A DNA stretch of 64,000 bases from Buddleja alternifolia (taxonomy: Eukaryota > Streptophyta > Magnoliopsida > Lamiales > Scrophulariaceae). Both the position numbers and the translations under genes were made by a program. The stretch is taken from the NCBI GenBank assembly GCA_019426215.1, contig CM033400.1:13004568-13068567 (forward strand), read 5' to 3'. This document shows, piece by piece, positions 56,336 through 64,000 of the stretch (positions within the stretch are counted from its first letter, which is position 1; each line of letters starts with the position of its first letter). Below the pieces are notes generated by a model that saw only the letters and a program-made list of their open reading frames with translations, ran no database searches and was not told the DNA's origin.

Positions 56336-58378
56336 AGGCCTCTATCTGGGGTTTCGGCATCCCGGAGAGGTGTGTGCCTTACCCAATGGTGGCATGTATT
56401 TTTCCTCTAGGGAACTTATCCTCTCGAAGAGGATTTGGAATATTTAGGCCTTGCTTTGTCCCACGGTGGGGTGAGCCGCTTTGCCTCAAGGCGTCATGCA
56501 TCCTTCCTGAGGTGGCATGTGCTTTGCCTCGACACGGGGACAAGAGACTTTGCCTCGAGGCGAGAGGGATTAAAGCCTTGGCCTCGAGGTGTGGTGGTTG
56601 TTTTCCCCTCATTGTAGTAGTAGATTATTTGTTATGGCCTCTTGCGCTTGTTGGGTGCTTTCTTGTGTTACACCCATGAAGTAGGTTGGACCATAAGTCA
56701 AAAATGTTTTTGTTCACCCATTAGGTAGGAGAGTCCTCACGTTCAAGAGGGATTTTGGTAGCGAGCAGACGTATTGCCCATATGTGACAAGGGGGTCGCT
56801 CCGCTGCTGTCTTCGGGAGCCTCCTCTAGAACCTCATGGCTGTGTGCCGTTGCGGCATGTAGCCTTGGGGCTTTTGCTGACATTTTTTGCCTCTGGGTAA
56901 TTCCTCACCTAGATGTTGCACGAGTTACCTCATATAGGCGGGTAAGATTTGACGCCATGGTCTAGTCTTGTATGGCATATCTACCCGTGAATCATATGTT
57001 AAGCCTTTTTAGGCTTCAAGTAAGTCTTTACTTCTTTCTCCGTGGATTCATGAGCTCTAGAGGGGTGTACCCCGTGGCTTCATGAGCACTAGGTTAATTA
57101 ATTAATTGTTTTGTTGTATCTCGTGGCTTCATGAGCACTAAATTAATTACTTAATTGTTTTGTTGTATCCTATAGCTTCATGAGCACTAGCGAGGTGTTT
57201 AGTTGTTTTTATGTGCCTTTAGTAGGATTTTATGAGTGTCAAGAGTCCTAGCCTCTGGGGCGTTTTGCTATACTTGAGCGTCATTTGCTAACATTTTGCT
57301 TAAAAAAACACTAGCATTTTGCTAGCTAGTTACTCACTAGCGTTCTGAAAACATTAGCGTTTCGTTAGCTAGTTACTCAATAGCGTCTTGCTAGCTAGTT
57401 ACTCGCTAACGTTTTGCTAGCTAGTTACTCACTAGCGTTTTGTTAGCTGGTTACTCACTAGCGTTATGCTAGCTAGATACTCAACACCTCTTTGCCTCCC
57501 TAGTCCTTAATATGCTTACTAATATATTTAAGAGTAAGTTCGCCAGAGTTGTTACACCATATCTCATCAATTTTTGCATAGTTTAATGATTGTTTCCTCT
57601 TTACTGTAGAAGTAAACGTCTTTTTAACGATAACCAATGTGGGTATAATCATTTCTTGTGTAGACCCACCAACTTGGGGGATATTTTATATCGAGATTTG
57701 TGTCCCACTACGTGGGGATTAAAATAGAGGGGGCGGGGCGTTAGGCCCTACAAACTGCTCGGGGGAGGGGGGGGGCAGTGACCCCCAGAGAGGTTGCCTC
57801 ACAGCCAGCGGCGAGGCATGTTGCTTCGCAGTGGTCGTGAGGATTGTTACCTCGAGACGCTCTCTTTCGGGTTGCTGCCACGGAGCTTATTGCCTCAGGG
57901 GTCTTTAACAGGGGTGACTTGTGGATTTCTTATGTGCTTTATGTATGTATCCATGTACTTTTGTCTCAATTATGAAAAGTTGGAGGAGTGGAACGACGGT
58001 TCTCATAGCGGTCAATTTTTGTATTGTTGGCTGTGTAGGTGTGTAAGCCAACGTCCAATTTAGAGTCACAATGTCCCCCACTCCTTAGGAGTTTTCTACA
58101 CAGATAGAATTTTTCGGGAGGCCTGCTATATGGAGGCTTGAATAGCCAAATGTATTATTATTTATTGTGGGAAGTGAATCATCATACTAGTCGTATTTGT
58201 ATAACCTCAATCTAGGGTCTATGTTGGAGGGGCGTAGTTCTAGAAACCTTATTCCGAACCTTATTCCATCTCGGTGCTACTGGAAGGATTATTAGGTGGA
58301 CTAGTCTCAACCGAGTCTATGGGGGACTTTTGTTGTTCTACCTATATTGGCCTCTGAAGGGGCCTTGTGTTGAGTGAG
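56334..58378. repeat. Repeat copy B
   Basis: Second copy of the repeat at 50601-52549, in the same orientation relative to the MGST3 fragment. It begins at tgaggcc and ends at tgagtgag, where chromovirus sequence starts. It includes the CTAGC minisatellite (57285-57485) and a G-rich run (57764-57778). No genes. Confidence 0.8.
57285..57485. repeat. 26-bp minisatellite in repeat B
   Basis: About seven imperfect units of the same ACTAGCGTTTTGCTAGCTAG-type repeat, more than in copy A. Confidence 0.8.
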
Positions 58379-59520
58379 AAAGAATTTCAAATCGGTGATT
58401 GGGTTTATCTTCGTCTTCAACCTTATTGCCAAATTTCAGTTCGCATCAGCCGATCTAACAAACTGAGTCGACGATTTTTTGGGCCTTATCAAATACTTCG
58501 ACGACTTGGACCCATTGCCTACGAGCTCGAACTTCTGGCCACCGCGAGAGTCCATCCCGTCTTTCACGTCTCGATTCTCAAACCTTGTCGTGGATCGCCC
58601 CCTTTTCAGACGTCCCCTTTGCCCTCTATGGATTTTGGAACACCAGCACAACTCAAACCTCACAAAATTTTGAACTCTCGCTGCCTCATAACTTCTAGTA
58701 CAATGGGAAGCGTTGTCTGATCTTGAAAGTACATGGCTTGCCCTAAAGGAGTTTCGCATGTCATTCCCTATTTTGACCTTGAGGACAAGGTCTGTCTTGA
58801 CTGGTTGGGCAATGTTACGGGCCAAAATTTAATTACTAATGGGCCACCACAAGAATTTGAATCTGCAGCAACCACAAGTTAATTAAAAGAGGAGAGGCCC
58901 AAAAGGCTTGTCAAGAGGCCCACTTGGCTTAAAAGTTATGAATAGTCTACTAGGTTAAAATATGTGTACCTTAGATAATTTTATTGTCCTTTGTTAGCGT
59001 GCTAGCTAATTACCTTCTGTATTAAATAATGAACAGTATTGAATGAAAAATGGAGATTTGAATGTTGCAAATTTCTCTCTTCTTTCTGACCTTTCTCTGG
59101 AATTTTGTGATTTCCTTTCTCAATTTTGTGATTTCCTTTCTCGACTAAGGAAATTAAATTGGTCATAGCTAACACCATATTCAGAAATATATGGGACGAA
59201 AAAAGTTCGTCATTTAATACATACGTGTATATTATGAAATTTTATTGAAAGTTATGGTGAAAAATTCGGCTAAAAAGTACGAGAACGGGAAATAAACGGA
59301 TTCGTAGATGTACGAGTATAATACGGATATAAATTAATTATTTGGAAGTAAAATACGACTTGATTCTATATAAATTTGTAAGATTTATTAATTGTACTCG
59401 CTTATAATTTATATAAATAATATTTTATATGAGTCATTAATTGACAATAATTAATATTTTGATAAATTATTAATATTCAGAGTTTTTAATTGTATAATAC
59501 TCAATTATTGTTTATAAAAA
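58379..59520 (+). mobile_element. Chromovirus (Reina-like) fragment 1: integrase C-terminus, chromodomain and LTR
   Basis: Residues FQIGDWVYLRLQPY, RRFFGPYQILRRLGPIAYEL and VHPVFHVSILKP are the GPY/F-type integrase C-terminal module of chromoviruses. A chromodomain follows but is frameshifted by a 23-bp deletion at about 58690 relative to fragment 2. The LTR probably begins TGTTACGGGCC at 58813. A 21-22-bp tandem repeat (AATTTTGTGATTTCCTTTCTC) lies at about 59111-59152. Homology with fragment 2 covers 58601-59517. Upstream pol is missing. Confidence 0.8.
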
Positions 59521-59556
59521 AAAGTGATCTTGATATGGCAGTCAAGAGAGAAACCA
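59521..59556. other. Possible filler DNA copied from a SIRE-type gag
   Basis: The short junction sequence GTGATCTTGATAT ... AGTCAAGAGAGAA closely matches 11723-11754 in the SIRE-like gag, with a few differences. It lies exactly between chromovirus fragment 1 and the Angela-like leader fragment. Confidence 0.5.
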
Positions 59557-61567
59557 ATTAAATATTTTTATTCCAATTAATCTTATTGGGCTCAATTTCA
59601 TCAAACCCAAGTCACCATCCTTTTGGTCCATTTGGATTTCATTTAACTGGGCCCAAAATTAATTAATTAGAAAAGTGTGCACGCGTTATGAATTTCTATT
59701 GGGCTAGTTTTAATTTAAATCCAAATCACCAACCCATTGGCCCATTGGAATTAATTAAATCAAGCCCAAACTAATTAATAAATCAAAATTGAGTAATTTT
59801 TCAATTGGGCTTAATTTGAATTATTCCGAGTCATCATCCTTTTGACCCATCCGGATAATTAAATTTACCCAAAACCCAAATACCAATTTCCACCCAAACT
59901 CACAGCCCGTTTTCAAACCCGGATTTAAGATCCGGTTCAGCGGGTCGTGTGTAGAAACACACGACCTGACAGGCCGTGTGGCCGTGCATTCCGATGGTGC
60001 CAGGCGCCGTACGGCTCACAGCGTTGTGCGCAGCTGCCTCGGGGCCTCATTTTTTCTCAGTTTTTTATTTTTTCTTATACCATAAAAATACCCAGATTTA
60101 TAATAAACATAAAAATCAAAATCTAAGCTAAAAATCATTAAAAAAACTGCAGATTTAAGGACACATAATCGCATACTTCAAAAACACATAATATGCATAT
60201 CATAAATCGCATAAACATGATCAAATATGCAAATCAGAGATTGACTCTGATACCACTGTTGGGTTTCGCGAAAAATCAAATTACGCAGTGGAAGTTTCAA
60301 AATTTTAAACCCAAAGTGAATTCTCTGTTTGCATAGTCGAATCAATTAATTGCGAAAACAAATAATTACTTACCCGTTGAAGCGAAGTGGTTGGAGACTC
60401 AATTCCTCCTTCAAAAATTCGAACTATGTAGGCTTGAAGACTTCAAGAACATGTGCAATCCAATCTTCACGAATCCTTGATCTTTTCTTGAATTCTTGAT
60501 CTGAACAACGAACATACGTTGCCTCTAAATTATCACGCGGATTGATTAGACAAAAAACTCCACTTTTTCTCTATGGAGGCCAATAACTAGTGTGTATAGA
60601 GAGAGGGAGGAGTTTTTTCTTTTTCTTTTCTAGGAGAGTTATGATTGCTTATCTCTTGTTTAGGTCAAGAAGTCCTTTTATAATCACTTGACTTATTGAC
60701 CAGGACAAACAAAAGGAGTCCTTGTTGGGCATCCAAGTGGACGCCCAACTTACCCTAGTAGGCGTCCAAATGGATGCCCTATCTAGGCTCGGGATTTTCT
60801 TTTGTTTTAATTAATTATCTATTTAATTAATAATTTATTATATCCAATAAATAAATAAATTAATTAATTAACCAAATTAATTAGATAAATTGATTCATTA
60901 ATTATTTCCTTAAGAAATTAATTAATAATTAATCTTATTCTTATAATTAATTATTTCATCCAATGAGTAATTAATTAATTATTTAATTTATCCAATAAAT
61001 TAAATCTCCCAGAATAAAATAGAAAATCCTTTCATTTTTCTTTATCAACCTTTAGTGCGACTCTTTAGGTTTGTTCGTTTGGCAATAAGAGGAATCCAAA
61101 GGAAGTGGGTAACACCTAGCCAGTCACGTGGCCCGCTTCGTAGCCCAGATGAAAACGAATGATTGGATCACTCCACAATCTTCCAATCGTAAATACTGTA
61201 TAAATATAAACCTTTTGTTCACATGCCCCCGTCAAGTGAGAGTCATGGTTATGTCAAACTCACTGGACTTGATCATATGTATTAATTATTATAATAAGAG
61301 ATCAATGAGATCGATTTAGTGTCTCGCACAATCATCTCTTTTGCTTTGGCCAAAGACTTTGATCTCTATTTATCTATAATCACATAGGGTACTTTTTCAT
61401 TCACTTATGAGAGAACAAATCCCATATTAGTTATCAACTAAAACTACCACTTGCCCATCAAGTCTGCATTTCGAGGTCGACCCCACCAATGGGTGAATTG
61501 GGTCTAACTACTCTAGTGAAAGACTTGACGTCACAAGTGCATCTTCAGCTTGATACTTCAAGTCAAA
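59557..61567 (-). mobile_element. Angela-like copia fragment (leader, PBS, partial 5' LTR)
   Basis: On the minus strand the LTR runs from about 61567 (truncated start; matches 18209 onward of the 5' Angela LTR) to CCCAACA at 60257. Then come the PBS GTGGTATCAGAG (about 60245-60256) and ~700 bp of leader to 59557. A TATAAAAG box lies on the minus strand near 60674-60682. The leader has a GC-rich block (about 59935-60055) with a perfect 10-bp-stem hairpin at 59943-59966. No gag or pol. Confidence 0.82.
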
Positions 61568-62478
61568 GGTCCCCTTTGCCCTCTATGGATTTTGGAACAC
61601 CAACACAACTTAAACCTCACAAAATTTTGAACTCTCGCTGCCTCATAACTAAGTCGGGAGAGGAAACACAACTTCTAGTACAATGGGAAGGGTTGTCTGA
61701 TCTTGAAAGTACATGGCTTGCCCTAAACGAGTTTCACATGTCATTCCCTATTTTGACCTTGAGGACAAGGTCTGTCTTGAGGCACCAGGCAATGCTACGG
61801 GCCAGAATTTAATTACGGATGGGCCACCATAAGAATTTGAATCTGCAGCAACCACAAGTCAATTAAAAGAGGAGAGGCCCAAAAGGCTTGTTAAGAGGCC
61901 CACTTAGCTAAAGTTAAGAATATTCTGCTAAGTTAAAATATGTGCACCTTAGATAATTTTATTGTCCTTTGTCAGCTTGCCAGCTAATTACCTTCTGTAT
62001 TAAATAATGAGCAGTACTGAATGAAAAATGGAGATTTGAACGTTGCAAATTTCTCTCTTCTTTCTGACCTTTCTCTGGAATTTTGTGATTTCCTTTCTCG
62101 AATAAGGAAATTAAATTGGTCATAGCTAATACCATATTCAAAAATATATGGCACGGAAAAAGTTCATCATTTAATACATACGTGTATATTATGAAATTTT
62201 ATTGAAAGTTACGATGAAAAATTCGGCTAAAAAGTACGAGAACGGGAAATAAACGGATTCGTAGACTTACGAGTATAATACGGATATAAATTGATTATTT
62301 GTAAGTAAAAATACGGCTTGATTCTATATAAATTTGTAAGATTTATTAATTGTACTCGCTTTTAATTTATATAAATAATATTTTATATGAGTCATTAATT
62401 GACAATAATTAATATTTTGATAAATTATTAATATTCAGAGTTTTTAATTGTATAATGCTCAATAATTGTTTATAAAAA
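61568..62478 (+). mobile_element. Chromovirus (Reina-like) fragment 2: chromodomain and LTR
   Basis: It begins inside the integrase C-terminal linker. The chromodomain is more complete than in fragment 1 (residues QLLVQWEGLSDLESTWL, near 61670-61722). The LTR starts at about 61793 (TGCTACGGGCC). Homology to fragment 1 continues about 350 bp past the likely LTR body to 62478, so either the LTR is long or flank was copied too. Confidence 0.8.
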
Positions 62479-62894
62479 TTAATGATAAATTTTAAGTTTT
62501 AAATTAAAAAAAATATTCGCCAAAATTAGAGTATTATTCGTCGAGTATTATACGAAATACGTAAAGTGCGTGTACTAAACGGTTCAACTCAAAAGTATGA
62601 GTATTATTCATTATGTTCGAATGCATATGGAAAACAAAAATATTTTTCAATTATACGTACATACATGTATGATACGTGTATAATAAGAGTTTTTACTAAC
62701 ATAGATATCAACACGGCTAACATAACTTTCCATTTGGCGGGAGAGGGCTTTGTAAGCTGAGTTGCAGGTGAATTTCTCATTTCAGTTCCCAAACCAAATC
62801 AACCTATCTTCCACATCACGATGGACCAGCAACGGAAACTCCCTTATTTTTGAATCAGATCCGGAGAGATGTGGTTCCGTAACGTGCTTAGATC
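62479..62894. other. AT-rich sequence without recognisable features
   Basis: I see no gene, repeat end or RNA. Short ORFs here have no recognisable motif. Confidence 0.5.
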
Positions 62895-63546
62895 CATAGT
62901 CTTAAATATCCTCCGAAACCTCGAAATTTCGACCGAAATTTTGGATTTCCGGGGGGTCTCGAAGCGAAATCTCACCTTCGATCCAATTTTGCAGAATATC
63001 TATCGAAATTTTCCGATATTTACAGATATTTTCGATATTTCTCGAAATCTTGAATTCTTAATAAAATAACTTTGTTAAATATCTACCAAAATTTCTCGAA
63101 ATTTCCAAAATATCCCGAAATTTTCCAAATATCCCTAAATTTCGGCCAAACTCAAAATATTTCAAAATTTAAAATAATGTAGTTTTAAATGATGATTTAT
63201 ATTAGAATTGTGGTATTTTGTTTTAATGAAATTTCTAGGAGATTTAGTTATTACTTTACTCTCAAATCATATTTATTTTATATTTTTTGCCATAAATTTT
63301 AATCATACTACTCGACAAAATTCACTATACATACATTATATATATAATATTATTTATGTAAAAAATGCATAATTATGATATTTAAAGTTACACAAAGTTT
63401 CGTTGTAATTTTCCAAATATTTCTATAAACATACATGATTTCTTTAAAATCGAAATCGAAATTTTGAATATACCCAAAATTTCCATTGAAATTTTCGTAA
63501 ATTTACTACCCCGATATTTCTACCGATACCGAAATTTAATACCTTA
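62895..63546. mobile_element. Second copy of the hAT-like MITE family
   Basis: Ends CATAGTCTTAAATATC and GAAATTTAATACCTTA are imperfect inverted repeats matching the element at 46340-47740. Both share subterminal GAAATTTC words and the internal tatatatataat site. It lacks the SINE and the 203-bp duplication. Flanks (cttagatc / cctaaatc) could be a decayed 8-bp duplication. Confidence 0.7.
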
Positions 63547-64000
63547 CCTAAATCCCACTCACCATAAGAAGTGATAAAATCTGAAACTTTAGCTCCCATT
63601 CGCCTAGTGTCAAAATCAGCAGTAAGCAAATCTTTGATAGTCTCTTCCCGAAGCCACCTATCATGCCAAAATTAAATATTATCACCACTTCCAATTCGCC
63701 ACCGGATGTGCTTCTTGAGAAGTTGAATGCTCTTGACCACTCCTTTCCATTGGTAAGAATGATATGATTTAGGGGTGAGGTGAAGAAGATTGTCATTCTT
63801 GATATATTTTGAATGGAAAAAAGGTCATGCCAAACAAAACTTCCAACCGATTTTGGCAAGGAGAGACATATTCCGAGGCCTCCTAGGTGCTTCTCTAGGA
63901 TAACCTTGTCTCATTTAACCGTATGCTTACGGGCATTTCCTTCTTTTGACCAAAGGAAAGTTCGGTTTATTTTGTTAAGATGTTGACAAATCCCAGTAGG
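63547..64000 (-). pseudogene. LINE (L1-like) reverse-transcriptase remnant, running off the window
   Basis: Minus-strand reading from 64000: ICQHLNKINRTFLWSKEG, HLGGLGIC and then, after a frame change, WKGVVKSIQLLKKHIRWRIG and FWHDRWLREETIKDLLT. These match the C-terminal region of plant L1-like ORF2 after the RT palm. Stops and at least one frameshift are present. It ends at the MITE boundary near 63547. Confidence 0.75.

Overview
This window is nuclear DNA of a flowering plant, most likely a eudicot. It holds one clearly recognisable host gene, a four-exon microsomal glutathione S-transferase 3 (MGST3, minus strand, 45949-49174). Almost everything else is nested LTR retrotransposons and small DNA transposons. 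The evidence is plant LTR-retrotransposon lineages (Ty3/gypsy Tat, Athila and chromovirus types; Ty1/copia SIRE- and Angela-like), plant initiator-Met and Asp primer-binding sites, GT-AG introns and hAT/MITE elements. I saw no rRNA, tRNA gene, CRISPR array or bacterial operon.

Layout. (1) 1-8615 is a minus-strand Tat-lineage Ty3/gypsy element (gag, protease, RT, two RNase H domains, integrase). Downstream of pol, on the opposite strand, it carries an intron-rich plant-mobile-domain gene (125-2221). (2) Its gag is split by a SIRE-like Ty1/copia element (8616-32948, target duplication aggta), and the gag resumes at 32949. (3) The SIRE element's extra ORF (16598-31146) is split by an Angela-like copia element (17732-27922, target duplication tactc). 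The right LTR of that element is in turn split by a 2.65-kb solo LTR (25022-27671, target duplication gtctc). (4) 33346-45258 is a minus-strand Athila element. It is broken by a solo copia LTR (35117-36884, target duplication ccatg) and a non-autonomous hAT element (41084-42219, target duplication attcatcc). Its 3' LTR is missing and it is fused directly to the Tat gag. (5) MGST3 lies just beyond the Athila 5' LTR. Its third intron holds a hAT MITE with a SINE inside, and another MITE lies in its upstream region. (6) 50601-52549 and 56334-58378 are two copies of a palindrome-rich repeat. The second copy sits beside a partial duplicate of MGST3 (last exon plus 3' flank, 55461-56335), so a tandem segmental duplication with an internal deletion of about 4.5 kb explains both. 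(7) Between the copies is a second, plus-strand Athila remnant (52646-54873). (8) 58379-62478 holds two partial chromovirus copies flanking a minus-strand Angela LTR/leader fragment. (9) The right end holds a second copy of the hAT MITE and a LINE reverse-transcriptase remnant.

Most promising observations. The extra genes of two unrelated retrotransposons (Tat and SIRE) share an unusual layout: short 68-81-bp introns, nearly all phase 1, separating symmetric low-complexity exons. Two different Athila elements each carry their own family-specific palindromic word at a period near 22 bp, in corresponding parts of the element. In MGST3 a (CA)n microsatellite directly forms the 3' splice site of intron 1.

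All of this comes from reading the sequence by eye. Lineage names rest on recalled family features and were not tested by alignment or phylogeny.
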